From contig WBMV01004981.1 of NCBI GenBank assembly GCA_013396655.1, forward strand, positions 1,338,038-1,402,037: DNA of 64,000 nt, in the 5' to 3' direction. Below the pieces are notes generated by a model. That model did no database searches. It was not told the origin of the DNA and saw only the letters and a program-made list of their open reading frames with translations. The stretch comes from Campylorhamphus procurvoides (Eukaryota; Chordata; Aves; Passeriformes; Dendrocolaptidae). Made by a program: the position numbers and the translations under genes. Position 1 is the first letter of the stretch. Each line of letters begins with the position of its first letter. Below, in pieces: positions 48,721-61,543 of the stretch.

Positions 48721-51700
48721 TACTTTCATGCACATCCTCAGGCAGGACGGTGGGCACACAGGGAGCTCCTGCTAAATGGTAAACAGGAACTGATGCTTTG
48801 GTCTGTATTCTCGACTACAGTCGCAACAAATTTTTACACAAATACTTAAATTACCTGCTTCTCCCACCTCTAAGAGAGATGGGCCAGAGGCACAGACTGG
48901 CAGAATTAAAAATATTTTTTCTATGTATAACCATAAAAAAACCCTTTTCTCCAGCATTTATGTGAAAACCAGTAAAAGCAAAGCTACCTGTGACAAATAT
49001 GTCAAAAAGTGTTATTATTCACAGAAGATACTTCGAGGGAAATCACTTTCTATCTGCTTACTTGCTCAGTCCTTGAATCTTACTGAAGGTGTCCAGTGTC
49101 AGGTGTCAGAGTTCAAGAGGGTATCAACTACAAGGCATTGTTCTGCACATCATTAATCTCCCAAAGTACTCCATCTGTGGCACACAGCCCTGCACACTGG
49201 CTGCAAACAATAGGGGAGAGGAGAGGATGGTGAGCGCTCCCACATGAGACAACTGGAAGCCTGGAACAAACAAAATTAAGCAGTGTTCAGACGAGGCTGG
49301 GCTGAAACAGGATTCAGCTCAAGGCTAGGTCATGTGGCACAGGTTAATTAGAGCCACCTTTGGGAGTAGGAGGCAAGACTTCTGAACCAGGGGAGGGACC
49401 AATCCTGTCTTGGCCACCAGTGGTGGTGGGAAAACTCTCACCGTTCTTTGAATTTGGCCCCATATGAGTTTTATCTTTTCAAAGCCCCTCAAAACAGTTT
49501 TAAGAAATGATGCAGACACTTAGCAACTCAAGTCATGCAGGAAGTCAGCGTGAGACCCAGGGAATGACCTCAGAGAACGGGAGTTATCAACCATGATGAC
49601 AGACCTGGTATCTTGGAGGGCTCAAGACTGAGGCAGCGTGTGTTTTCAGCATGGTATGTTAATAACAACCAGCACTTGAGCTCCTCTGTTTTCTATACAC
49701 TCGCCCAAGAAAGCTTCTTCCTCCTGCTTTACAGAAAGCCAGGGTCATATGGGGGTGATGCATCTGCCTGACAGCTCAAGCATATGGGTTTAACAACATG
49801 TGCTAGAGACTCCCGGGACAGGCAACCCAGAGAAGAGAGTTGTGTGTGGCTGCGGGTGTGCATCAGATGGCTTCCATGGGTGCACACACAAAGTAGATGC
49901 CCAGTTGCCTTTCCACAGATATAGTATGGTCAACCTATGGAATACCAGTCATCCAGAGTCACAGATGATTAGGAACTAACTCACTTCTTCAGCCCACAAA
50001 CTTGTTGACTACCTGCAAAATTTGTTTCTAATTCTCTGTGATTCTGGGTAACTCTCTAAAGACTGACAGCCTCCTCTGATAAACTTTGTAGTGGAGTGTT
50101 TAACATAGCACTTGGGCCTCTTACATCATCCTAATTCAAAAACTGAAGAATAGTGAGACCTCTGCCAACTAGCCAAAATAAAAACAGCAGCAACAACCCT
50201 AGTTACCATTCATTCCCATACATACCACAGCTATGTTCAGAACATCCTGCAGCTGCTGCTGCCTATGGCACCAAGTCCCCGGCAGAGGAGGCCATCAGGT
50301 ACTGGACAGGATGGATGTTTTGGTGGACCACCACTCAGTTTGATGCTAAGGGCAGGATGACGCACCACTGTGGTGTCTGGGTTTGTGAGGTCAGATGAGC
50401 ATTAAATCCAGTGGTAGACAGTCCTCTACATTCCAGCACTGAAACAAGATCCAAATTAAGTCTGTTCAAGCTATTGATTTTTTTTGATTCCAGATCCCTT
50501 CTAATTCACCTGTCATAGAGTCCTTCTTACTCGCCTGCTCAATGACTGGTTAGTTTTCCATCTGAGTAACTGTGGTGGGAGTTGAGATCACACCTAGAGT
50601 GCCTCCTAGCTCAGTGAAGAAAGGCCACCAGGGTTCATGTATTAGCCCAGTTGTCATATATTTCTTTAAATTATTTTGAAGATGGAATCCATGGGAGAGA
50701 GTAAGAAACCCACTACATATTTCATAAATTGGAGTACTGAGGTGAGGTATCCTTGCGAAAGGTGTTGTCTCAAATCTTTAAGCAGGAAATAAACTTGAAT
50801 TTGATCCTCCAGATCCCAAGAGAGTTAAAAATTATAAACTACAGACTAAAGACACCATAGGCAATTTGGCTGTGTACCTTTTATTTCCGTTTTTCTTGCA
50901 AAGAAAATGGGAAAAATATATTCCGCTATTCAAAAATGCTTTTCTTTAATAGAGTTACTTTTGGTTACTTTTCTTGTAGCTAAATATTATAACTTGTTTG
51001 GAAAAGTTATTAATCACTTTTACAGGATTAACTTCACAAGTTACAGGGAGTAACTTCTCACTGTATTACCTCTCACATTTACATTAAGAATGAGGAAATA
51101 CATTTGTCTTTCTGGTTTTCTCTAATAAGAAAATTGTTAGCTTGTTGACATTTTTTCAAGCATCAAAATCTGATGGGGCAAAATGTAATGGAAATGAAGT
51201 TTTCCCTTAGTGCTTCCAGAAAGGAAAAAATGTGTCTTTCAATAATCTATATTACAAGCACGTAGTAATGCTATAATTTAAAATAATTAAGCAAAGGGTG
51301 TATAATCCATTGTTGATCACACCAGCAGACACATTTATTCATAAGTTTGTAGAACAACAGGTACCCAATACTGATCGAGGGATCTGAATTTGCCATTATA
51401 GAAATGTTTGAGAATAGTTATTATGATGATAGTCTGTCACAGAAAGGAAGAAACATCTTCTACAGAAGGTTAATCATAACAAAGCAGACAGCAAAAGACT
51501 TAAGGATATACTGTATCCTTCTTCCTTCCTTATTGGAAAAAGATGTGCTTATTAACTATGAGGATTTCCTTTGCTCCAAGCATCTTGCTAGCTTTCTAGA
51601 AATCTTAACAAGAGGGATTATATTTGTGTGGGGGGTTAGACCTAGCTTCAAGCATTCTAATGGTGGGCTAACTAACTTTGTCCTAAACAATGTATGGTGG

Positions 51701-51736
51701 ACCACTCCATCTGCTAAGTTGCAGTAGAGGTTAACA

Positions 51737-51868
51737 TGCGGAAAAAAAACCCCAAAACACAAAAAAACACCAACAAACAAACAGACCAAACCAACCAAAA
51801 AAACCCACAACAACAACAACAAACCCCCCAAACAAACAAACAAACAAACATACAAACCCAAAAAACCT
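51737..51868 (+). repeat. A/C-only low-complexity tract with (CAAA)n and (CAA)n
   Basis: About 130 bases consist almost only of A and C on the plus strand, with CAA and CAAA repeats (51805-51855). G and T are nearly absent. The glycine/leucine/valine-rich minus-strand frame across it is an artefact. It may have grown from an A-rich tail, but no element flanks it. Confidence 0.85.
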
Positions 51869-52159
51869 GTCTAGGAGCACGCACGTATTAAAAAGCCACA
51901 TGTTCTAAGTTTCCTCAGACTATTAATCCACAAGTGTCCCAGCCATTTTGAAGAGGTAAGTACTGTAAGTGTCTCTCCATTCTCAGGTATTCAACCTACT
52001 AAGTTTTGCAGTCCCACAGCACCTAGTGAACTTGGAGGACAGCAGACCTTTAAGAGGAAAAGGATGTTATGGATGAACTGGACGGTATTACATCCAGTAA
52101 CCAACACATGGCAGCATCAATCACCTCCTCTTGTGGATTTGGGCAAGCTGTAAACCACA

Positions 52160-52220
52160 AGTTGAGGAGGGGGGAAAAAAAACGAAAAAAGGAAAAAAGA
52201 AAAAGGAGAAGGAAAACATC
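52160..52220 (+). repeat. Purine-only A/G tract
   Basis: Almost uninterrupted purines (gaggaggggg, then runs of A with single Gs) for about 55 bases, with one C. Such homopurine tracts may adopt triplex structures. Confidence 0.7.
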
Positions 52221-55200
52221 GTATTTGGCAGGTAGTTTTTACTGAAATAGTCCAATACCAGACTCAAAGGAAGCAAGTCAGCAAAGTTGCATCGAGGTGG
52301 TATAAACCCATCTAAACTCAGTAAGGCAGCTTCTCACTGGGAGTAACTTCTCAGAGAAATGGCTCAACAAGAGTGTATTGCTTTTCCTAAGTTCTCTTAA
52401 TATGCTTTACTCTTGTTTTCCTTCATCCCTGCAGATAGTCCAGGTCCCATTTTTGCCTCCCTTGCTATGTTTTTGAAGGAAAGAAAGAAAATACACTGTT
52501 TATCTACACAGCTATCAAGACAGGCTGCCAGGCAATTATCTGTTGGAACCAGTCAGTCTCATTACGAATGTTCGAGCTTCTACAATAGTACACACATTCT
52601 GCTAAAGAAACACTCATTGTCAGATCACCTTCTAGGTCATCATTGCTGGGCTCATGGATGGCACCATGTATACAGCAACAAAAGCCAGTCAACACTTTGG
52701 CCAAATGTGCAGCCAGCACTTTTGTCTGACTGAGTCTTTCCAGTTCCTTCCTGCAGCCCTGAAAAAAAGGAAAGTATTGTGCAGGCAGGGAAAAAAATCC
52801 CTAGTGCCCAGCACCTGTGCAAGAGCTCAGAGTGCATTATACTTGCCCAAGTTTGCAAATAAGGGCTGCTACTGTGATTCCTGAACAAAAGAAGCTATTA
52901 AGATAAGCAAAACTCGTGCTCCCTTTCCTGCCAGCTGAGTAGCATCCTGATCCCCTGGGTACCTCCCTACTCCCAGCTGGCTCTGCCCACCACAGAGGAA
53001 GGGGCAAGCTGCTTGGCAGCCCAGGGTTGGAGTTCAACATTTCCTCCCTTCCTGATCTCATTAGCATGAGATTCAGACAGAGCTGCTCCATTCAGAGCCC
53101 TGGCCTCCGCTTGGTTTGAGGGTCTCTAATTCCTGTTTCTGGCCACTGTGCAACCAAAGAGAAAGCAGGGGGTGAAATTATCTGACACTGCTCCTTTCTG
53201 AGGGGAACAATGACTGCTGGTAATCAAGCAAAATGCCATCAGCTAACGAAGCTCTTACGAAAAGTATACATTGATATTTTGGTAAAGTTACATTCTCAGA
53301 AGTTAGTATTCCTCTTCCCAGAATAACTTACAGGTCACAGTAGACCAGGAGGTAAATTGCAGCCATCCCAGAGTTTCTGTTTTTCCTAATAGGTTGCAAA
53401 TAGGTAGAAATGCAGAGAAAGATCACATGGAGGTTACAGCCCTTTAAAATCCAATCTCTTACAATGCATAACTGCCTTTTCCCTGCTGTAATTAAAAATC
53501 ATTCACAATGATGTTTAAGGCATAATATATATATTTTTAAATATATGTATTTATGTAGTATGCATATATTCTTAAAGGGATTTACAAATGTCATCTAGCT
53601 ACCTCTCCTGAAGATTAGTACATTATAGCTTTTCTCTTCAGAGAAACAAATGAGGAAATAGAATCAGTTATGAAGGTGTGACTCCCCTTGCTCCCTAGCT
53701 GTAAATGAAGTCAGCATCTGGCTTGGATAATCTTACATTCTTGTTGTATTTCCAAGATAAGAAAACAGATAATAAAACAGTTATGTGACTGATACACAGA
53801 TCTCGTACCCAGCACTGTCTAGTTCCTGGGAGGTAACTGAGCTAAATGTTGGAAAGTCCAGGTTCTGTGCCCAGCAAGTCAAGGTGTTGTGCCTACATTT
53901 GTCTCTTTGCTTATTTGGACTGCAGATCTGCTTGGGAAGGGACCTTTTCTTCGTACATGCACGCTGCTTGGCATAAGCAGTGTAACAAGTTTATGCAACA
54001 TCATTCTCCATTGCATTGCACTATATTCTGTTAATACACAATGTTAATTCACTCTGCACCCTGTGTACTCTGCTAAAAGACTAATGTACTATACTGCATT
54101 ATACACAAGACCTAATTTCTGGGTTTACTTAGATAAATGTCACTTAATAAGATCAATGTCTTGACATGCTCATCAGGACAGATCTCATGCATGACAACTG
54201 ACATTGCTTAAGTACTTAAACGTCTTCCTAGAACCGTAAGAAATTGATTTATTTTGTTTTGTTGCCCAAACTTTGTTCCTTAAATCAAGTACAATCACCT
54301 TTCTTTACCTATATATACCTATCAGTCTTTGCACCTCCTGTAGGTTCCTCTTGCTTCTTCCGTCCTGGACATCTTTGAAATCTTAGGATTGGCTTTGTAA
54401 AAAGGTGTCATCTTCTAATAGGAGCAAATCACTGGTGAACTGACCTTTTCCCCTGACAAAGCTTCAGGAGCAAAATGCATTTGTCCCTTAAAATCATGCT
54501 ACCTCTGTTGCTGCCAGTAAACTAGCCCCCAGTTAGGGCTCTCGATGGCCTTTCTTTGTAGGACATCTACTTAAAGGCTCCTTGAAAACACAAAATAGTC
54601 AAAAGAAAGTTGACAGACTTTAAAATGTTTATCTCCATTGGTATAAATTCCACCCCTTTGTGGAGGACCTGAATGTCTCCTTAATATCATCTGCAAGTGT
54701 GAGTGCCCATACTCCTGCCACAGCCCCTCTTTCCACTCTACAGGTCCTTCTCGCATCAAGGTGCAGCTTTTTAGTATTTAAATAGGCTCTACGAGGAACA
54801 AGGTAGCTTTCAAGTTTGAAACAGAAAAGCAATCTTCAAAGCAGCCCAGAACCTGCTTCAGGTAGGAATGTGAAGGGATGGAATAAAGAGCGTGGGAGGC
54901 ATGGTATTATTTTGGAAACAGGGAAATCCCAATTTTGTTAACATCTCTGAAGAATCCAAATCTTTCTGCACCTGGGGTTTTCCCAGGTGGGATGGGAAAG
55001 TGCATTTTTCCATTTGATAAAAACCTGGATATAGGGTCAGACTGAAAAAATTCAGGTAAAACAATATTTCCAGTCCGAAAACTAGCCACTTATGAAATGG
55101 CTGTGCTTCATTCTGGAAATGTGTGCTTCATGACAGTTTCAGATCTGCTTTGTCTTCCCTGTGAAAGTCTCACATGCCTTTCTGTTACATGCCATGCTAA

Positions 55201-56029
55201 CAAAAAATATTGCAAAAGTATTTTATCACTTGATATTGACTTCCACAAAACCCATGTAGTCTGGTGCTTGATGAGGGCTAAAGGAATACCTAAGAGTCTC
55301 CCACAGTGTAGCAGAGAGCTGATTCTGACCTAGGAATTTCTGTCCCTTGTTGCCCCCATTGCACTGTTATATGGGGCAAGTGCACCCAGCACCTGGCATG
55401 GGAACTTCACACAGCCTCAGGTGTGGCCACCGAAGATGATGGTTCCCAGTTTTGCTGCTGCTCCCCACTGTACAAAGCGAGTCCAAGCAAAGGTGATTCT
55501 CTGCATGTTCACAATATGTAGTACTATAACACCCTAAAGCCCATCTTTCCTCTCAGGAAAGGGGAAAGCAGGCCAAATTACCTGACTTGTCTCACAGCTT
55601 GGGGTAGCCTCACCTGGTCCTTCGTGTAGGAGTAAACGAAGTAAAAAATTCAAGGGCAAAGAGCGGGGACTTCCAGGAATGAACTTTTTAGTTGTGGGAG
55701 ATCCTTTATCTGTCACCCTTGTATTTACATCCCATGTCTATAGGACAGGCACCATGCACTCATAGGGCTGGGCAAAAGAAATAAAGAAATGATAGCAAAT
55801 ACATGCATTTCAATTACTAAAATGTTCCCATGCACTAGGCCACAAGCTTAAAAACTCCATCTGTTTATTTAATTGCAGTTTACCAGGATCATGGTAATTA
55901 GAGATAAAACAGATCTGTTAGATTATCCAGTTTATTTTACTGCAAGAGCGGTAACTTAATAAGACATATTAACATATTAAATTCATCCTGCCCTAGATCT
56001 CAGCCAAAATGCTGAAGAGATAAGATACG

Positions 56030-56640
56030 TTAATGCAGTTTGCGTTCATAATAAAATGGTTGATACCTGCTTTATTTTGGCTTGCAGTACTACTGTGAGT
56101 CATGTTAAGAAAAGGCTTTTTTTGTCCTGGTTTTACCTGTAATCTGAACCTCCCTGCATTGTTCAGAGCACCTCCTGACCATATTGCTCTGGTTGTAATT
56201 AACCACAGCACAGGGCTTTGGATTCCTGATGCAAATAATCTCCCAGAAAGTTACTCTGGATCGAATTGATGTTTCCCAGAGCACTTGCAATAGTATTTCA
56301 TTCTGAGCTACAGGTTGCAGCTGGTCTGTCTCTCACTGTGTGCTGCTAAGTGCTTAGACTGGCACTTTATTATCAGAATAGAACAAATCTAGGCTAATGT
56401 GTGTAGTATAAAGAGTCCCAGGGAGCCAGGGCTCCTCATTCTCCAACCATTCTTTCCAGTTTTTCTGCTGTTGCACTCCGGATAATTGCAGTTTAATTGG
56501 GTGACATGAAATGAAAACTGTGTCCACATTATCCAGGATTATCTCTTTTTCCTGAAGCCTGCCACCAATTGAAAGGAGCCCATTTATCAGTCCAAAGAGC
56601 TGTGCTCAGTTGCTTTTACGAGCTGGGAAGAGTGTGAGAA
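56030..56640. promoter_or_regulatory. Candidate conserved noncoding element or enhancer
   Basis: A non-repetitive stretch dense in homeodomain-like and POU-like words. It has a perfect octamer ATGCAAAT at 56229-56236, GTAATTAACCAC just before it, GGATAATTGCAGTTTAATTGG at about 56479-56499, and CCTGATGCAAATAATCTCCC as context. It has no frames of interest and no repeat signature. Developmental enhancers in gene deserts often look like this. No conservation data could be used. Confidence 0.3.
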
Positions 56641-59600
56641 CAGGCTGGAAATGGGAGAAAAGGACTTGACAGCTAAGAAAAATTATTTCAGTTGTTTATC
56701 ACAAGGAAAGTTTATCTGATTCTTTACAAAATGATATGGAGGCTCAGAGTGTCAAGCCATGAGTAATGAACATTGACCAAGTTTGCTTCCTCAACTTGAT
56801 GTGCTCAAACACTGCCTCCCTTTTGTGTGGGCAGAGATCAACTTTAAAAGCTTCTTTCAGGCACCATGAATGCACTTCATTTTACCAAAAAGAACTTTGT
56901 ATTGATAGCTAGGAAAAAGGAAGGTTGTTTAAAAAGGAAGGGTAGACAATCAGGACAAAATGAAGAGCTTTCAGTTTCCATTATGAGCATGTCACTCTAT
57001 TCTTCTCAGCTGTTTATACATTCCCGGCACAATAATGCCTCTTTGCAGTAATATGTTTCCCCTTTTACACTATTCATATTGAAAAAAGCCCTCACATCAT
57101 GACCACAGTAATAAATACTATAGAAATGTGGGTATAATGTCAATTTGCATTCTGTGAGAAGATCAAGGTAAACCTAAAGGCCAAAAGAATATTCCACTAA
57201 TGCTCATTCATCATTCTACAGTCCAGGTAACAGAAGGACCTTGTCACTACACTGCACACCCTTTCAATTGCTAGTGCATCTGTGTGAATATTTTAGCCTA
57301 ATGCACTGATTGTTAAATAGAAAGAGCAGTCTTTGAAATTGTCTACTGCACTCAAATCCCTCGCTGCACAAGGTCTGGGCAGGAGTGGTTTCTATTCAGA
57401 AGGGAACAGAAAGCATTAGTTCAGTAAGCAGACTGTGTATGAAAGCAACTGAAGATACTAGGAGTTATTAAAGTTTACAAAGAAAAACACTCATGAACTA
57501 AAAACAGCTACTGTAAATATACCGTAACTACCTTATATAGATGAATGAAAACACAGTAGTACAGGCACTTCTGATTATAAGTCTGAGAGAAGGGATTTAA
57601 ATATGTACATACTAAAAAATTTCCCTTTCCCATCACTTATGACTTCCTAAATCATTGGTCAGCTGCATTAATTATCACATAATACACCTCTAAGTAGAGG
57701 CACTTTCACAAGCACACAGAGAAAGAGAGCATAGCTGGCATGAGATCCTCCTTGCTTGCACACTGGCCTGGATCCTGCTCTATATATCCAAAACATTAAT
57801 GTCAGATATGATCCTGAGCCCATGGACATCAAATGGAAAGATTTTTCCTTATATGAGTGGCCTTGGAATCAGCCCATGTTTCTGTATGCGGGGTGTTCTC
57901 CAAGAAATACAAAATAATAAGAGCTTGCACTTCCACTTTTTGTTTCATACTTAATTGACTTAAATGTCATGCTTTGGGTCTTAAGCCAATCTCTGACTAC
58001 TAAAGGAGGCAATGAGACAATGCAAAGGCCTTTATTCTGTATTTGCCCACTGGGAACTTGTTGACACATCTTTGGGGTTTTAAATGCCTGCTGTTGTCAG
58101 AGATGTGCTGCTGGACAGGGTGAAGCTTGGAGCAGTTACAGTGTGACAGTTTTGGTTTGCCTGTTACTGTACTAGGTGATGGTGGTTTCAGTATTTGGAA
58201 AGGAAGAGATAGAAATACCTTAGGATGCCACAGTCAAGGGTTCATAAAACAAACAAAAAAAATTGTGAGATGTCATCTAACCTTAATGTAGTCAATTGTA
58301 CCATGAAATCTGTGCCTGAATGGTGACTATTCAAAGTCAAATTACTCCATATTCATCCATCATCCAGCTAAGTTCCTCTATCATTCTTCTTCTTTCCTCT
58401 AAACCATTATTATAAATGAAACCTATAGGAAGCATAGTCTATTCTACCTTTTCAGAGGTTAGCTATGAAAGCAAAGCACAAGGGAAATGGATTTTCATAT
58501 GGGATATGGACACGTTCAGGTATTTACTAATAAAGTCTCACAGAGCAAACATTTTGAAAATTAGGAGCATGAAATGCATACTCCTGGAAGAATGTATTTT
58601 TAAGGTTCATGGATTGCAGTTTAAAAATTTATTTCATGTAGAATCTGTTTCTGTACTGTCTCATACAAACTGACCAGATAACATATATATGCCAAGCATT
58701 AAAAAAAAATATATATATATATGCTCTGAGAAGACAAACACTTCTCCTTATAGCATATAGCCAAATACAAGGACACGAGACTTGTTTTTACCCATGAAAA
58801 TGAACACCTTCCCAGCTGGGAAGAGTACAAAAGATTTATCAAGACTACCTAATGTATATCTCCCAGATATATTTCTTTTTGTGTACAGCAGATTATAACA
58901 TTTACTCTCTCCCAGTCTGTTACTGACCAATTTTTTTTTTGTTTTAAAAGGTCTGCAGGAATTCTTTGTCACTGAAACTATATTGTGATTTATCTACTGC
59001 TTACTAATCCATTCTTGGGAATCATGGAAGTCAGGGCAATAGTTCCCAAGCTCAGGACTCACGTCAATTTTTTTCTGAGTCACAAGGAATTAAAAGGAGA
59101 AAACTGAAGCCAACAGGAGAAACAAAAGACAATATTGTCGTCAGTAGGTTACTCCTTGTGGGCTGGGGGGGACTGCTCAAACTCATCACTGCTGGCTTTT
59201 CCCCTCACATGGGCCTGGCTGTGAAAATGCTATCCAAAGGGGGTCATTAACTTTTATAGCTGTCCAGTGTGTAGGGAGGTTCAGCTGACAGCCCTTTACA
59301 AAGCCTTTGGGGACACATAGGTAACTGATGCTACAGCAACAGGAGATGCAGGAACATAGCCGAGGAGCCTACATGCTGCTCTGATACAAATCATGCATGG
59401 AGCCTAGTGAGTCCTGTGTGTGATGATGCAGGTAGGATGTTTGTACTGATGCGACAGATTTTTGTTAGTGTTTTTTTTTTTTCTGATCGAGGTGTGCAGC
59501 CTGTTACAGGATTAGTGATGGGAATTTTACTTTGTGTTTTATATATGTTTCACTAAGAGCCAGGCCAGCTATATGCCATTGTATTTCTCTCGTGTTTTCA

Positions 59601-60452
59601 GCACAAAGAAGTTATGTCAGGAAAATTTTACAGTTATGAAAAGGAGTGTGAAAAAGTCCACATATGCCCAGATTAAAGGTGTTCTACAGCTGTTTGTAAG
59701 TATGCTCTAACCCATTCCCTTATGCTCATAATTCAGCAAGGAAATTCCATTTCATTTGATACATACTATCTTAATAAAAAACTAGGTTGGGATGTTCACT
59801 TCACTTTTCTTTGACAAGGTATTATCTGAAATGAAGAGAAAACAATTTTGGTACTATGGGTGACAGCCAATGATGATAGTTATAGCTTGACATGCATTTT
59901 AACTTTGTGAATGACACTGTTACAGTCTCTGCTAGCACAAACTATGTGTTTTAGTCAGAATTTCCTTAAGTTTCTTTTACTGAAGGCAGTTATTAAAATC
60001 TTTCTTGCTTGTTTCTGCATCTTCACAAAATCTAGCTATTGTTCCAAATGTATTTATGTAAAGTCCTTTAGCACCCTAATTTCACTTACAGAGCTCAGGA
60101 GAACACAGTGTTATCTAACACAGCTCCGTGAACGTGATTGAATGGTAAGTGGTTTGTTGTATTGCTAATCCATATATTTGTAAATGAAGAAATGTGTGTC
60201 TCTTGATATAGAAAAAAAATCCCCTATTAGCATATTTAATCCAGTCTTTAATTTTGAATGACCAATGTCTGTAAGATGTGTTTTATTATGAAAGGTAGTT
60301 GCAGTACCCTCTATTTTCCTGAGCTGTCTATATATTTAGATGGGCTCTTTCTCTTTTAGTTCAAGACATTGCTACTGAGAATAAGACATGATGTGCCTCT
60401 TCGCATAGTGGATTTCCATAAATTTGCTTTGTTCTTCATGTCAATGGCCTGT

Positions 60453-60490
60453 CTATATATATGTGTGTGTGTGTATATATATATATATAT
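60453..60490 (+). repeat. Compound (TA)n-(TG)n-(TA)n microsatellite
   Basis: TA units, about seven TG units and then about eight TA units in a row. A typical compound dinucleotide repeat, likely variable in length. Confidence 0.85.
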
Positions 60491-61061
60491 TCAGGATTTT
60501 CATTAGAGTTTTAAGGATCCCTCACTGACAAAGTGTGAAATGACAGGACTGCACTTAAGAAAAGAGACACTATTCTATTTCTACTTAAATGAAGGGCTGC
60601 CTCCATTTTTAAACAAATGAATGGGCTGAGGCAAGTGTGGAGTAAGACCAGAATATTTACCTGTAGCATATACAGGTCTTTAATAAGACACCAGCTTTTA
60701 ATGTATCCTGACTTTCACATGGTGTAAAGCAGATGACTCTTCAGTTTCAGAAACATTTGCTGATGATACAGCAGTTGTGACATTTTCCATAGTGTCTCAT
60801 CTCATCTGCCTTTGTAATGACCTCGTAATGAAGGCACAACCAGGAGGGAGACAGTCAAAACAAGGCAAAAAGGAGAGCTTGTACAGGACCTACACTTGCA
60901 AATCCCTTTTTTGCAGGAGAACCCCTTACAAAAAAAGACTTACAGGTGATTTAACCTACAGGTTTTCTAGATCTTTACGTTAGTTATAGATTCTGAAACC
61001 AACTCTCCCACTGACAGTGTGGAGTAAGCCAAAGTATTTCCAGTAGTGGAGAAAAAAAAAG

Positions 61062-61543
61062 TATCTGTACTCCTGTACTAGACTATGGTAATACCTCATT
61101 TTGAATGTACAGTTTTAAGCATAGTAATCAGGAAAATTCAATCCCATACAGTCAGAGAATCATTAGTAGGAAAAGTGAATCTGTTCTTACATAAAGAGAG
61201 TAGAAATACTGCCTTCATTAGCCACTTATAATCAGATGTGATTGATCTCCACTGTTGATGTTTACTCCTCTGACATATTTACAGAGTAGAGTTGCTTCAC
61301 CTAAGGAGTATGTTGGCAAAAGAACAAATAGATATAAACTGGCCATGGGTAAACTTTTCCCGGGAAAGGGGATTCTCTGCCATCAAAAGGCAGAAAGTTT
61401 GGATCAACCTTTTACTGGGTAAAATGCTAACAACCCTTGAGAAGGAGCTCTGTGAGCTGATTAAATAGATCATGTGGCTTGTGTGCTTGCAATAACAGAT
61501 GATTGAACTGAATGACAGGTCCCTCCTGGTCCTATATTCCTGG
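61062..61543 (+). mobile_element. Old L3/CR1-like LINE remnant, 3' region
   Basis: Segments in the order of the 3' third of amniote L3/CR1 LINEs are visible: 'actagactatggtaatacct' with 'cagttttaagcatagtaatc' (RT C-terminal region), 'aacaaatagatataaactgg' and 'ccatgggtaaac', and finally 'gaatgacaggtccctcctgg' with 'tcctatattcc' at the 3' end. Many substitutions and indels separate them, so this is an old, dead copy in plus orientation. The 119-codon minus-strand frame at 61297-61656 is antisense to it. Confidence 0.6.

Larger units (their letters stand above)
44730..61061. other. Unique AT-rich DNA without recognised genes
   Basis: Sixteen kilobases with no recognised exon. Landmarks are a local CpG cluster (48480-48720), an ACAA-type tract (51737-51868), an A/G-rich tract (52160-52220), AT runs (53524-53570, 58708-58724), a homeodomain/octamer-motif-rich stretch (56030-56640) and a TG/TA repeat (60453-60490). 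Several overlapping open frames on both strands at 52413-53091 coincide with locally higher GC and show no domain. Confidence 0.5.

Noticed and set aside
52413..53091. Cluster of overlapping open frames on both strands
   Set aside because: Explained by locally higher GC; none shows a domain, and the frames contradict each other.
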